Below, one piece after another: positions 1-8,319 of a DNA stretch of 64,000 bases. A model generated the notes under the pieces. That model saw nothing but the letters and a program-made list of their open reading frames with translations, had not been told where the DNA came from and did no database searches. The translations under genes and the position numbers were made by a program. The stretch's first letter is position 1. Each line of letters opens with the position of its first letter. Source of the stretch: Thalassococcus halodurans (GTDB taxonomy: Bacteria > Pseudomonadota > Alphaproteobacteria > Rhodobacterales > Rhodobacteraceae); contig NZ_FNUZ01000002.1 of NCBI RefSeq assembly GCF_900108225.1, positions 250,501 to 314,500 of the forward strand, in the 5' to 3' direction.

Positions 1-25
1 CCAATTCAGACAAGGCAGACAGACC

Positions 26-1153
26 ATGGCCGCACTACTCGATACAGTTGATCCCACGGGGCTTGAGGAATTTTCGGTGGTCTTCACCGACCGTTCGCTG
101 AACCACATGAGCGCCGCGTTCCAGCAAGTGATGCGCGATATCTCGTCCACATTGAAAGAGGTCTACAAGGCCGAAGGCGTGGCGGTGGTGCCCGGTGGCG
201 GTACCTATGGCATGGAGGCCGTGGCCCGTCAGTTCGGGCAGGGCGCGGATGTTCTGGTCGTGCGTAATGGCTGGTTTTCCTACCGTTGGAGCCAGATTTT
301 CGAAGCGGGTGGTTTCGGGGGCGATACCACCGTCATGAAGGCGCGCCAGACTGGAAACGAGGCGACAACCCCGTTTTCGCCCGCGCCGATTGATGAGGTC
401 GTCGCCAAAATTCACGAGGTCAAACCGCAGGTCGTGTTCGCGCCGCATGTGGAAACATCCGCTGGTATCATCCTGCCTGATGACTACGTGGCCGCCTTGG
501 CGAAGGCCGCGCATGATGTTGGCGCGTTGATGGTTCTGGACTGCATCGCATCCGGTTGTGCTTGGGTCGATATGAAGGCGACAGGCGTGGATGTGCTGAT
601 CTCGGCCCCGCAAAAGGGTTGGTCTGCCACACCGTCTGCTGGCCTGGTGATGCTGTCCGAACGCGCCATCGCGCGGATGGAAGAGACCACATCGAACAGC
701 TTTGCCGTGGACCTGAAGAAATGGTTCCAGATTATGCAGGCGTACGAGAATGGCGGTCACGCCTATCACGCGACCATGCCGACGGATGGTTTGAAAGCGT
801 TCCGCGATACGATGGCCGAAACCCGCGACTACGGTTTTGACAAGCTGCGCGATGCTCAGTTCGAACTGGGCGCGAAAGTACGTGCGATGCTGGCCGAGAA
901 GGGCATCCAATCGGTCGCTGCGGAAGGCTTTGGCGCGCCGGGTGTGGTGGTCAGCTACACCAATGATCCCGAAATCCAGACAGGTCGTGCCTTTGCTGCG
1001 AAGGGCATGCAGATTGCAGCCGGTGTTCCGTTGCAATGTGACGAACCGCAGGGCTTCCAGACCTTCCGTTTGGGCCTGTTCGGTTTGGACAAACTGTATG
1101 ACGTCGACGCCACTGTCGCGCGCCTGAAGCGTGTCGTAGACGACGTTCTGTAA
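26..1153 (+). CDS. Class V aminotransferase (alanine-glyoxylate/serine aminotransferase family)
   Basis: This 375-residue protein looks like a fold-type I PLP enzyme of the class V aminotransferase family, which includes alanine-glyoxylate, serine-glyoxylate and serine-pyruvate transaminases. The PLP-binding lysine is K197 in the motif SAPQKGWS, preceded by VLDCIASG, where the Asp that contacts the pyridine nitrogen is expected. The glycine-rich PGGGTYGMEA near residue 57 fits the phosphate-binding region. Length is normal for the family. The ATG at 26 is the first start and lies after GGCAGACAGACC. The gene is convergent with the ABC permease downstream, and a hairpin lies at the junction. 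Substrate cannot be read from sequence; a cytosolic amino-acid/glyoxylate or 2-oxo-acid transaminase is the safest reading. What lies upstream is outside the window. Confidence 0.85.
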   Translation: MAALLDTVDPTGLEEFSVVFTDRSLNHMSAAFQQVMRDISSTLKEVYKAEGVAVVPGGGTYGMEAVARQFGQGADVLVVRNGWFSYRWSQIFEAGGFGGDTTVMKARQTGNEATTPFSPAPIDEVVAKIHEVKPQVVFAPHVETSAGIILPDDYVAALAKAAHDVGALMVLDCIASGCAWVDMKATGVDVLISAPQKGWSATPSAGLVMLSERAIARMEETTSNSFAVDLKKWFQIMQAYENGGHAYHATMPTDGLKAFRDTMAETRDYGFDKLRDAQFELGAKVRAMLAEKGIQSVAAEGFGAPGVVVSYTNDPEIQTGRAFAAKGMQIAAGVPLQCDEPQGFQTFRLGLFGLDKLYDVDATVARLKRVVDDVL

Positions 1154-1162
1154 GAAAGATCA

Positions 1163-1190
1163 GGGCTGGCGGGAAACCGTTAGCCCTTTC
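1163..1190. terminator. Hairpin at convergent gene junction
   Basis: A 10-bp stem, GGGCTGGCGG pairing with CCGTTAGCCC (two G-T wobbles), closes a GAAA tetraloop and is followed by TTTCGTTT on the plus strand. It follows the aminotransferase stop and overlaps the last codons of the convergent permease gene. It most likely ends plus-strand transcription. A weak minus-strand role is possible. Confidence 0.55.
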
Positions 1191-1971
1191 GTTTGATCAT
1201 GCCGCGCGCAGGGTCATAACCCCACAGGGCCAGCGCCATAAAGATCGCGCCTGCAACGACCGTCCACAGCAGCGCCCATGGGTTCCATTCCAGATACAGC
1301 GCAAACCGGATCAGTTCGACCGCATGGGTGAACGGATTGACCGCGCAGATGTCGCGTAGCAGTGGCGAGCTTTCGGCCATTTTCCAAAGTGGATAAAGCG
1401 CGCTGGACAGGAAGAACATTGGGAAGATGACGAAGTTCATCACGCCAGCAAAGTTTTCCAACTGCTTGATAAAAGAAGACAAAGCCAGCCCGAGCGCGCC
1501 CAGCATCAGGCCCGACAGCATCAGCGCGGGCAGTGCTGCGATATAGCCCAATGGCTCCATCTCGATCCCGAAGAAATAGGCAATCAGCAGGAAGGTGTAG
1601 ACCTGTAGGATGCTGATGGCTGTCGTGCCCAGAAGCTTGCAGAACAATAGCCAGCCACGGGGCAAAGGTGCTGTCAGCAGCAGGCGCATCGACCCTGTTT
1701 CACGGTCATAGACAAGACTGAGCGAGCTTTGCATGCCGTTGAACAACAGCACCATGCCGCAGAGACCGGGAACGATGTAGGTCTCGTACGTGATGTAGGT
1801 TTGATAGGGCGGGATGATCGACAGGCCCAATGCGGCGCGGAAACCGGCAGCGAAGACTAAAAGCCAGACCAAGGGGCGCACCAGCGCCGCGATAAACCGT
1901 TCCCGCTGATGCACAAAGCGCAGGGCTTCGCGTAAAACGATAGCGCGCAGGGCTGTCAGATAGCGCATCAT
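1180..1971 (-). CDS. ABC-2 type transporter permease
   Basis: This 263-residue integral membrane protein has about six hydrophobic segments and the ABC-2 permease pattern (RETGSMRLLLTAPLP in the cytoplasmic loop, FFLSSALYPL before a later helix). It is the membrane subunit for the ATPase encoded just upstream. I chose ATG at 1971 (MMRYLTALRA) because it overlaps the ATPase stop as ATGA and has GGAGGTGCAGA in front; a longer reading to 2037 would run through the ATPase gene. The overlap suggests translational coupling. The pair resembles transporters found beside PQQ-dependent alcohol dehydrogenase gene sets, where they are annotated as PQQ-catabolism-associated, but no PQQ gene lies in this window, so substrate and direction stay open. 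Confidence 0.8.
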   Translation of the reverse strand: MMRYLTALRAIVLREALRFVHQRERFIAALVRPLVWLLVFAAGFRAALGLSIIPPYQTYITYETYIVPGLCGMVLLFNGMQSSLSLVYDRETGSMRLLLTAPLPRGWLLFCKLLGTTAISILQVYTFLLIAYFFGIEMEPLGYIAALPALMLSGLMLGALGLALSSFIKQLENFAGVMNFVIFPMFFLSSALYPLWKMAESSPLLRDICAVNPFTHAVELIRFALYLEWNPWALLWTVVAGAIFMALALWGYDPARGMIKRKG

Positions 1972-2690
1972 TCTGCACCTCCTGTCTTGGCTAGGAAGTA
2001 GTCTTTGAGCGTTTGGTCCCCACGCAGGTCGGCGCATTCGCCATCAGCCAGTATCTGACCCTGATGCAAAACAACAAGCCGGTCCGAGTCGTAAACCTCA
2101 TCCGTCAGGTGAGTCGCCCAAAGCACCGTCAGCCCATCATCGGCACATAATTGGTGGACGTGATCGGTGATCGACTGTCGCGCGGCGGCATCCAGACCGA
2201 CTGTCGCCTCGTCCAAGAGTAGGACCTTGGGATTATGAACCAAGGCGCGGGCGATCTCGGTCCGGCGGCGGTGGCCACCGTTCAGGCCACGTGCTTTTTC
2301 ACCGGCGCGGTCCTGAATGCCCAGCCGTTCAAGGGCCGAGTCGATCCTGATCGCGGCGCTTTTTCCGGACAGCCCGTGCAATGCCGCAAAGTAGGTCAGG
2401 TTCTGGCGGATGGTCAAATCAAGGTCCAATGTCTGCGACTGGAAAACTACGCCCATCTGGCCAAGAGCCTGTCGCGGATTGCGGGCAAGTTCCTGACCTG
2501 CCACGTAAATCTTGCCGTCAGATGAGGTGAAAAGACGGGTCAGAAGACCGAACAATGTCGACTTGCCCGCGCCATTTGGACCAAGCAGTGCTGCGAACCG
2601 TCCGGGAGCGATGTCAAAACTGACATTATTCAGGGCTTTTTTGCTGCCATACGAGAAAGTCAGGCTTTCTACACGCAACCCATTTGACAC
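1968..2690 (-). CDS. ABC transporter ATP-binding protein with unusual signature motif
   Basis: This is the cytoplasmic ATPase of a two-gene ABC transporter. Visible motifs in order are Walker A GPNGAGKS, Q-loop in VFQSQTLD, a signature region LNGGHRRRTEIARAL in place of canonical LSGGQ, Walker B VLLLDEAT and the H-loop WATHL. The start is GTG at 2690 (VSNGLRVESL), preceded by GGAGG nine bases upstream, giving 240 residues; an upstream ATG (MVPSGLW) would add about a dozen residues. The LNGGH variant is, as I recall, typical of the ATPase family linked to PQQ-dependent alcohol oxidation. The gene is divergent from coxG, separated by 167 bases that must hold both promoters. Confidence 0.85.
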   Translation of the reverse strand: MSNGLRVESLTFSYGSKKALNNVSFDIAPGRFAALLGPNGAGKSTLFGLLTRLFTSSDGKIYVAGQELARNPRQALGQMGVVFQSQTLDLDLTIRQNLTYFAALHGLSGKSAAIRIDSALERLGIQDRAGEKARGLNGGHRRRTEIARALVHNPKVLLLDEATVGLDAAARQSITDHVHQLCADDGLTVLWATHLTDEVYDSDRLVVLHQGQILADGECADLRGDQTLKDYFLAKTGGAE

Positions 2691-2857
2691 CTTGATGATC
2701 CTCCACAATCCTGAGGGGACCATAGACGCCACAATTACGGGTGACAATTGATGCAGAAGGGTCGGGGTAGGGCCTTCTGCGTTTCTAGGAAAATGGTCGT
2801 ATATCGCGGCTCGGCTGCAACTCATACTGTTCTGTTAAAGGATGAGAGGACTTTTTT

Positions 2858-3379
2858 ATGAAGATGAGCGATTCCAGAGAAATCGCAGCTTCGCCCGAGG
2901 TGGTGTGGGCCGCGATTTTGAACCCCGAGGTTCTGAAGGAATGTGTGCCGGGCTGTACCGAAATGTCCGGAACGCCCGAAGAAGGGTTCGAAGCAACCGT
3001 CGTCCAGAAAGTTGGCCCGGTTAAAGCGACTTTCAAGGGACAGGTGAATGTCTCTGACATGAACCCGCCGAACAGCGTTACACTGTCCGGCGAAGGTAAG
3101 GGCGGCGCGGCCGGCTTTGCCAAAGGTGGTGCGGTTGTAAACCTTGCACCGTCCGCAACAGGCACAACACTGACATATGAGGTCGAGGCGAACGTGGGCG
3201 GCAAGCTTGCCCAGCTGGGGTCTCGTATCATCGACGGCTTTGCCAAGCGTATGGCCGATCAGTTCTTTACCCGTCTGCAAGAAGCCATCGAAGGCCCGGC
3301 AGACGCGGATGCCGCGGAAGCCGCTGATGCGAATTCTGACGGTAAGAAGAAAGGCTGGTTCAAGCGACTGGTTTCGTAA
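2858..3379 (+). CDS. coxG: CoxG, SRPBCC-fold carbon monoxide dehydrogenase accessory protein
   Basis: This 173-residue protein belongs to the CoxG family (SRPBCC/START-like fold). The family pattern is clear: an N-terminal strand with [23 protein letters not shown], then [24 protein letters not shown] and an amphipathic helix region ending in [12 protein letters not shown]. CoxG proteins act at the membrane with molybdenum CO dehydrogenases, probably in anchoring or quinone coupling; the basic-aromatic tail fits membrane contact. GAGAGG lies nine bases before the ATG. It is the first gene of coxG-coxS-coxL-coxM, and an 80-base gap to coxS holds a long hairpin. Confidence 0.9.
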   Translation: MKMSDSREIAASPEVVWAAILNPEVLKECVPGCTEMSGTPEEGFEATVVQKVGPVKATFKGQVNVSDMNPPNSVTLSGEGKGGAAGFAKGGAVVNLAPSATGTTLTYEVEANVGGKLAQLGSRIIDGFAKRMADQFFTRLQEAIEGPADADAAEAADANSDGKKKGWFKRLVS

Positions 3380-3387
3380 AAACTTCG

Positions 3388-3425
3388 CTTGACGGACTCA
3401 GTGGGCTTGGCCCCACTGGGTCAAG
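3388..3425 (+). promoter_or_regulatory. Stem-loop between coxG and coxS
   Basis: A long interrupted inverted repeat: outer arms CTTGAC (3388-3393) and GTCAAG (3420-3425), inner arms CAGTGGG (3399-3405) and CCCACTG (3412-3418). No T-tract follows, so it is more likely an mRNA-processing or stability element than a terminator. Confidence 0.55.
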
Positions 3426-3459
3426 GAAGAACAACACAAACGTCCAATGGGAGGATTGT

Positions 3460-3945
3460 ATGTCTAAGGTAAGTATGACCGTGAACGGCAAAGCCGTTAG
3501 CGGCGATGTGAAAGGGAACACGCTTCTCGTAGAATTCCTGCGGGAAGATCTGCGTCTGACGGGCACCCACGTCGGCTGTGACACCAGCCAGTGCGGTGCT
3601 TGTACGATTCACGTGAACGGCAAGTCCGCCAAGGCCTGCACAATGTTCGCGGCAGAAGCAGACGGTGCGGACATCACCACCGTTGAAGGTATGGCAAACG
3701 CAGACGGTTCGCTGAGCGTGATCCAGCAGGCATTCCAGGACCACCACGGCCTGCAGTGCGGTTTCTGCACACCGGGTATGGTCATGACAGCGGCAGCGCT
3801 GCTGAAAGAAAACCCCAAGCCGACCGAGGCTGAAGTGCGCCACTATCTGGAAGGCAACATCTGCCGCTGCACAGGTTACCACAACATCGTCAAAGCCATC
3901 ATGGCCGCGTCCGGTCAGGACGTCAGCGCGATTGCTGCCGAATAA
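3460..3945 (+). CDS. coxS: Aerobic carbon monoxide dehydrogenase-like small subunit (2x[2Fe-2S])
   Basis: This 161-residue protein is the iron-sulfur subunit of a xanthine-oxidase-family molybdenum hydroxylase. Both clusters are ligated as expected: the plant-ferredoxin-type N-terminal domain has [13 protein letters not shown] and a later Cys in AKACTMF, and the C-terminal four-helix domain has [10 protein letters not shown] and [10 protein letters not shown]. It would carry electrons from the molybdenum site in CoxL to FAD in CoxM. AATGGGAGG precedes the ATG by a few bases. The S-L-M order, with coxS first of the three, is typical of form II clusters; form I is usually M-S-L. Confidence 0.95.
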   Translation: MSKVSMTVNGKAVSGDVKGNTLLVEFLREDLRLTGTHVGCDTSQCGACTIHVNGKSAKACTMFAAEADGADITTVEGMANADGSLSVIQQAFQDHHGLQCGFCTPGMVMTAAALLKENPKPTEAEVRHYLEGNICRCTGYHNIVKAIMAASGQDVSAIAAE

Positions 3946-3954
3946 AAACGATCG

Positions 3955-3974
3955 TTGCGCCCCGTTCGGCGCAA
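3955..3974 (+). promoter_or_regulatory. Stem-loop between coxS and coxL
   Basis: A perfect 7-bp stem, TTGCGCC and GGCGCAA, closes a six-base loop just after the coxS stop. There is no downstream T-run. It is the second of three hairpins in the cluster gaps. Confidence 0.55.
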
Positions 3975-4033
3975 TCAACTGAATTCTAGTTTCGGCAGTA
4001 TCCCAGCGATCTGCCAGACCCAGGGAGGAAAAC

Positions 4034-6400
4034 ATGCCAAAGGATCAAGGCATAGGGGCCAGCACGAAGCGCCGCGAAGACGTGCGTTTTCTGACAGGCA
4101 CCGGAAACTACACAGACGATATCAATCTGCACGGCCAGCTGTACGTGCATTTCCTGCGTTCTGATGTTGCACACGGCAAAATCAACTCGGTCGACACATC
4201 CGCCGCATCCGCGATGGACGGTGTTGTGCGCATCTTTACCGGTGCGGATTTCGAAGGCATCGGCGGTCTGCCCTGCGGTTGGCAGGTAACCGACCGTCAC
4301 GGCGAGCCGATGAAAGAACCGGCACACCCCGTTCTGGCACAGGGCAAAGTGCGTCACGTAGGTGACCCGATTGCTGCTGTTGTTGCAGAAAGCGTGCAGG
4401 CTGCGCGTGACGCGGCTGAAGCCATCGAAGTCGACATCGAAGAGCTGCCCGCAGCCGTCGACATGAAAGAAGCGGTCAAAGATGGCGCGCCTCTGGTACA
4501 TGACGATATCGGCACAAATCTTTGCTATGACTGGGGTTTTGTTGAAGAGAACAAGGCTGCGACAGACGAAGCGTTCGCAAACGCTGCGCATGTCACAACG
4601 CTTGAACTGAAAAACAACCGTCTGGTTGCAAACCCGATGGAACCGCGTGTTGCGGTTGGCGACTATAACCGCGCCAACGACGAATCCACGCTGTACACCA
4701 CATCGCAGAACCCCCACGTGATCCGTCTTCTGATGGGCGCATTCGTTCTGGGCATCCCCGAGCACAAGCTGCGCGTTGTTGCCCCTGACGTCGGTGGCGG
4801 TTTTGGTACAAAGATCTTCCACTACGCGGAAGAGGCCTTCTGTACATTCGCGGCTCGTCAGCTGGCGCGTCCGGTCAAATGGACCTCCACACGTTCCGAG
4901 GCGTTCATGTCGGACGCGCACGGCCGTGACCACGTGACCAAGATCGAACTGGCGCTGGACGCAGACAACAACTTTACGGCTCTGCGCACAGAAACCTATG
5001 CAAACATGGGTGCTTACCTGTCGACCTTCGCGCCGTCGGTTCCCACATGGCTGCATGGCACGCTGATGGCGGGTAACTACAAAACGCCGCTGATCTACGT
5101 GAACGTCAAAGCTGTCTTCACCAACACTGTTCCGGTTGACGCCTACCGTGGCGCGGGTCGCCCCGAGGCGACATTCCAGATCGAACGTGTGATCGACAAA
5201 GCTGCACGTGAACTGAACGTCGACCCGATTGCCCTGCGTCGTCAGAACTTCATCACCGAGTTCCCCTACGCAACTCCGGTGGCGGTCGAGTACGACACAG
5301 GCGATTACAACGCGACCATGAACACGCTGGAAGAGATCGCTGATCTGTCCGGTTTCGCTGCCCGCCGCGCGGAAAGCGAAAAGCGCGGCATGCTGCGTGG
5401 TCTGGGTGTGAACTGCTACATCGAGGCTTGCGGCATCGCGCCGTCGAACCTTGTTGGTCAGCTGGGTGCACGTGCGGGTCTGTACGAATCCGCAACCGTT
5501 CGTGTGAACGCGACGGGCGGTATCACCGTCATGACAGGTTCGCACAGCCACGGTCAGGGCCACGAAACAGCCTTCCCGCAGGTCATTTCCGAAATGATCG
5601 GCATTCCGGAAGAGATGGTCGAGATCAAGCACGGCGACACAGCCAACACGCCGATGGGCATGGGTACCTACGGTTCCCGTTCGCTCGCGGTTGGTGGCTC
5701 GGCGATGGTTCGCGCGGCTGAAAAGGTCATCAACAAGGCCAAGAAGATCGCAGCGCACCTGCTGGAAGCAGCTGAAGCAGACATCGAACTGAAGGACGGC
5801 ACGTTCTCGGTTGCAGGCACGGACAAATCCGTTGCTTGGGGTGATGTCACGCTGGCAGCCTACGTTCCGCACAACTATCCGCTCGAAGATATCGAACCGG
5901 GTCTGGAAGAGACGGCGTTCTACGATCCGTCGAACTTCACATACCCGTCGGGCGCGTACTGCTGCGAGGTCGAGGTTGATCCGGACACAGGTAAGGTCAC
6001 AATCGAAAGCTTTGCTGCGGCAGATGACTTCGGCAACATCGTTAACCCGATGATCGTATCCGGTCAGGTTCACGGCGGTATTGCTCAGGGCATCGGTCAG
6101 GCGCTGCTGGAAAACTGTGCCTACGATGAAAACGGTCAGCTTCTGTCGGCGTCCTACATGGACTACGCGATGCCCCGTGCGTCGGACGTACCCTTCTATC
6201 AGGTCGACCACTCGAACGGCACACCCTGTACGCACAACCCGCTTGGCGTAAAGGGCTGTGGTGAGGCTGGCGCGATCGGTACACCGCCTGCAGTCATCAA
6301 CGCGATTGTTGACGCGCTGCGTTCCGGTGGCCACGATCACGTCTACCACATCGACATGCCGGCATCCCCGTCCCGTGTATGGGCAGCGATGCAGAAGTGA
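4034..6400 (+). CDS. coxL: Form II (AYRGAGR-type) CO dehydrogenase-like large subunit
   Basis: This 788-residue protein is the molybdopterin-binding catalytic subunit of a xanthine-oxidase-family hydroxylase. The diagnostic active-site loop at residues 370-376 reads AYRGAGR. Form I CO dehydrogenases carry AYxCSFR with the copper-binding cysteine; AYRGAGR marks form II, so the Cu-S-Mo cysteine is absent. Other family marks are GGGFGTK near residue 256, [13 protein letters not shown] near 497, and [16 protein letters not shown] near 740 with the catalytic Glu. Family knowledge: form II enzymes are common in Roseobacter genomes, but CO oxidation by them is disputed and other substrates are possible. 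GGGAGG precedes the ATG. No cox maturation genes (coxD/E/F) lie nearby. Confidence 0.92.
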   Translation: MPKDQGIGASTKRREDVRFLTGTGNYTDDINLHGQLYVHFLRSDVAHGKINSVDTSAASAMDGVVRIFTGADFEGIGGLPCGWQVTDRHGEPMKEPAHPVLAQGKVRHVGDPIAAVVAESVQAARDAAEAIEVDIEELPAAVDMKEAVKDGAPLVHDDIGTNLCYDWGFVEENKAATDEAFANAAHVTTLELKNNRLVANPMEPRVAVGDYNRANDESTLYTTSQNPHVIRLLMGAFVLGIPEHKLRVVAPDVGGGFGTKIFHYAEEAFCTFAARQLARPVKWTSTRSEAFMSDAHGRDHVTKIELALDADNNFTALRTETYANMGAYLSTFAPSVPTWLHGTLMAGNYKTPLIYVNVKAVFTNTVPVDAYRGAGRPEATFQIERVIDKAARELNVDPIALRRQNFITEFPYATPVAVEYDTGDYNATMNTLEEIADLSGFAARRAESEKRGMLRGLGVNCYIEACGIAPSNLVGQLGARAGLYESATVRVNATGGITVMTGSHSHGQGHETAFPQVISEMIGIPEEMVEIKHGDTANTPMGMGTYGSRSLAVGGSAMVRAAEKVINKAKKIAAHLLEAAEADIELKDGTFSVAGTDKSVAWGDVTLAAYVPHNYPLEDIEPGLEETAFYDPSNFTYPSGAYCCEVEVDPDTGKVTIESFAAADDFGNIVNPMIVSGQVHGGIAQGIGQALLENCAYDENGQLLSASYMDYAMPRASDVPFYQVDHSNGTPCTHNPLGVKGCGEAGAIGTPPAVINAIVDALRSGGHDHVYHIDMPASPSRVWAAMQK

Positions 6401-6407
6401 TGGTCTC

Positions 6408-6431
6408 GGCCCGGGGCACCGTTCCCGGGCC
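6408..6431 (+). promoter_or_regulatory. Strong stem-loop between coxL and coxM
   Basis: A perfect 8-bp GC stem, GGCCCGGG (6408-6415) with CCCGGGCC (6424-6431), lies seven bases after the coxL stop. It lacks a T-tract, so full termination is unlikely; it may set the coxL:coxM transcript ratio. Confidence 0.6.
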
Positions 6432-6490
6432 ACTAACAGAATTGGCCTTTTACGAATGTCCGCATTCAAAGGTCTGAAAGGAGTAACGAA

Positions 6491-7282
6491 ATGTACAATT
6501 TCGATGTAGTGCGCCCGACTTCTGTTGATGAGGCTCTCTCGGCCCTGTCTCAGGAAGACGCACAGGCACTGGGCGGCGGTCAAACGCTGATCCCGACGCT
6601 GAAACAACGTCTGGCAATGCCGACCACACTGGTCAGCCTGTCGGGTATCGACAGCATGAAAGGTGTGTCCGTTGATGGTGGTGTGATCACCGTTGGTGGC
6701 GCAACACCCCACGCGGTTGTGGCAGGTGAGGTTGCAGATGCATTCCCCGCGCTGGCACATCTGGCTGGCAACATCGGTGACCCTGCGGTGCGTAACCGCG
6801 GCACAATCGGTGGCAGCCTTGCCAACAACGACCCGTCCGCATGCTACCCGTCGGCAGCGCTGGCAACAGGTGCCACAATCGTCACCAACGCACGCGAAAT
6901 CGCAGCAGACGACTACTTCCAGGGCATGTTCACCACAGCTCTGGACGAAGGTGAGATCATCACCTCTGTCAAACTGCCGGTTCCCGAAAAAGCGGCTTAC
7001 ATCAAGTTCGAACAGCCGGCATCGCGCTTCTCGCTCGTGGGTATCTTCCTTGCGAAGTACGCAGACGGCGTTCGCGTTGCTGTCACAGGCGCATCGAACA
7101 ACGGTGTATTCCGTTGGGCCGAAGCCGAAGCAGCCCTGTCTGCCGACTTCTCGGTCGCGGCTGTTGAAGGTCTGTCCGCACCCAGCGGCGACGACATGAT
7201 CTCGGATCTGCACGGTTCCGGCGATTATCGCGCGCATCTGGTCAAAGCGCTGACCAAAAAGGCAGTTGCACAGGCCAGTTAA
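6491..7282 (+). CDS. coxM: Aerobic CO dehydrogenase-like medium subunit (FAD-binding)
   Basis: This 263-residue protein is the flavoprotein subunit of the molybdenum hydroxylase. The two FAD pyrophosphate motifs are visible as ALGGGQTLIP near residue 27 (AGGHSL in the type enzyme) and TIGGSLANNDPS near residue 108, followed by the CO-dehydrogenase flavoprotein C-terminal domain. It takes electrons from CoxS and passes them to the respiratory chain. AAAGGAG lies six bases before the ATG. The gene ends the cluster: a strong terminator follows 18 bases after the stop. It is slightly shorter than form I CoxM proteins, within form II range. Confidence 0.92.
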   Translation: MYNFDVVRPTSVDEALSALSQEDAQALGGGQTLIPTLKQRLAMPTTLVSLSGIDSMKGVSVDGGVITVGGATPHAVVAGEVADAFPALAHLAGNIGDPAVRNRGTIGGSLANNDPSACYPSAALATGATIVTNAREIAADDYFQGMFTTALDEGEIITSVKLPVPEKAAYIKFEQPASRFSLVGIFLAKYADGVRVAVTGASNNGVFRWAEAEAALSADFSVAAVEGLSAPSGDDMISDLHGSGDYRAHLVKALTKKAVAQAS

Positions 7283-7299
7283 GCTGAGCTGAAACACTT

Positions 7300-7340
7300 A
7301 AAAGGCCCCTCGATGCATTCGTATCGGGGGGCTTTTTCTT
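7300..7340 (+). terminator. Rho-independent terminator of the cox cluster
   Basis: AAAGGCCCCTCGATG pairs with an arm around TATCGGGGGGCTTTTT, ending in GCTTTTTC. This is a textbook intrinsic terminator placed just after coxM. Confidence 0.85.
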
Positions 7341-7416
7341 ATTTGAAGGGGAGAGCCCCTTGGCCTTGATCGAAAAACCTGTTCCCTATGGCGCAAGGTT
7401 TTTCAAAAGGCACATC

Positions 7417-8103
7417 ATGGCATATCTGTTCGATCCCGCACCCGTTATCGCGCTTCCTATCGTTGGCGATGACCGCAGCTTCCCCGTCCGTCGTGTCTTC
7501 TGCGTCGGCCGCAATTACGAGGCCCATGCCGCCGAGCTCGGGAATAAGATCGACCGTGATGATCCGTTCTATTTCACGAAATCTCCGCTCCACATTGTGG
7601 TTGGTGACGGCGAGGCCGCATTGGCCGCAGGAACCGACGACTATCACCATGAGATCGAATTTGTGGTCGCCTTGTCAGCCGACCTGAACAACGCAACGCC
7701 TGAACAGGCGATGGAGGCTGTGTTCGGCTATGGCGTGGGGCAGGACATGACCCGCCGTGATCTTCAAAACAAAGCCAAGGACAAACGCCGCCCTTGGGAC
7801 ACCGCCAAGGACGTCGAACAGTCTGCGATCCTGTCGGCGATCACGCCCAAAGCCGTGTTTGGAGAAATCGGCGATCAGATGATTACGCTGACCGTTAACG
7901 GCAAGATGCAACAGGAAGGCAAGTTGTCGGACATGGTCTGGTCGGTGCCAGAAATCCTGTCGCATCTGTCGACACTCTACACGTTGCGGGCAGGGGACAT
8001 CATCATGACCGGCACGCCGTCTGGCGTTGGCCCGGTGGCTAAAGGCGATGTTCTGGTATCCCGTGTGGACGGCTGTGAACCGCTGACAACGACCATCGTT
8101 TGA
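7417..8103 (+). CDS. Fumarylacetoacetate hydrolase (FAH) family protein
   Basis: This 228-residue protein fits the short FAH family, whose members hydrolyse C-C bonds in acylpyruvates, decarboxylate oxaloacetate or isomerise catabolic intermediates in the cytosol. Family features are VGRNYEAHAAE, the metal ligands in HHEIEFVVAL (two Glu) and the Asp in YGVGQDMTRRDLQ, and the closing motif GDIIMTGTPSGVGP. I start at ATG 7417 (MAYLFDPAP) because AAAAGG lies six bases upstream and the family begins there; a reading from 7360 adds 19 residues that do not look conserved. It stands alone between the cox terminator and a tRNA on the other strand. Exact substrate is unknown. Confidence 0.85.
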   Translation: MAYLFDPAPVIALPIVGDDRSFPVRRVFCVGRNYEAHAAELGNKIDRDDPFYFTKSPLHIVVGDGEAALAAGTDDYHHEIEFVVALSADLNNATPEQAMEAVFGYGVGQDMTRRDLQNKAKDKRRPWDTAKDVEQSAILSAITPKAVFGEIGDQMITLTVNGKMQQEGKLSDMVWSVPEILSHLSTLYTLRAGDIIMTGTPSGVGPVAKGDVLVSRVDGCEPLTTTIV

Positions 8104-8121
8104 ACTGGGGGAATCGGTGTC

Positions 8122-8198
8122 TGGTAGGCCCGGCAGGACTTGAACCCGCAACCAAAGCGTTATGAGCGCTCTGCTCTAACCAATTGAGCTACAGGCCC
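8122..8198 (-). tRNA. tRNA-Ile2 (anticodon CAT, lysidine-modified type)
   Basis: A complete 77-base cloverleaf with encoded CCA: acceptor GGGCCTG/CGGGCCT, anticodon loop CTCATAA, T-loop TTCAAGT. The CAT anticodon could mean Met or AUA-reading Ile. The C4-G69 and C5-G68 pairs with A37/A38 are TilS recognition features, so I favour tRNA-Ile2. Elongator Met is the alternative. Confidence 0.85.
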
Positions 8199-8319
8199 TC
8201 CAGTCCGGTTTGAGTATCAGACGGTCACGCGTCGTCAAGTAGCTGATTGCATTGTCGTTGCAGTGGCCCCCGTATTGGGCTATCCGCGACGCCAAATCTG
8301 ACATTTCGGGGGACCCCCA

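Noticed and set aside
3986-7297. A 1103-codon open frame on the minus strand opposite coxL and coxM
   Set aside because: It mirrors the biased codon use of the plus-strand genes, is full of Cys, His and Arg runs, and resembles no protein; coxL and coxM are unambiguous.
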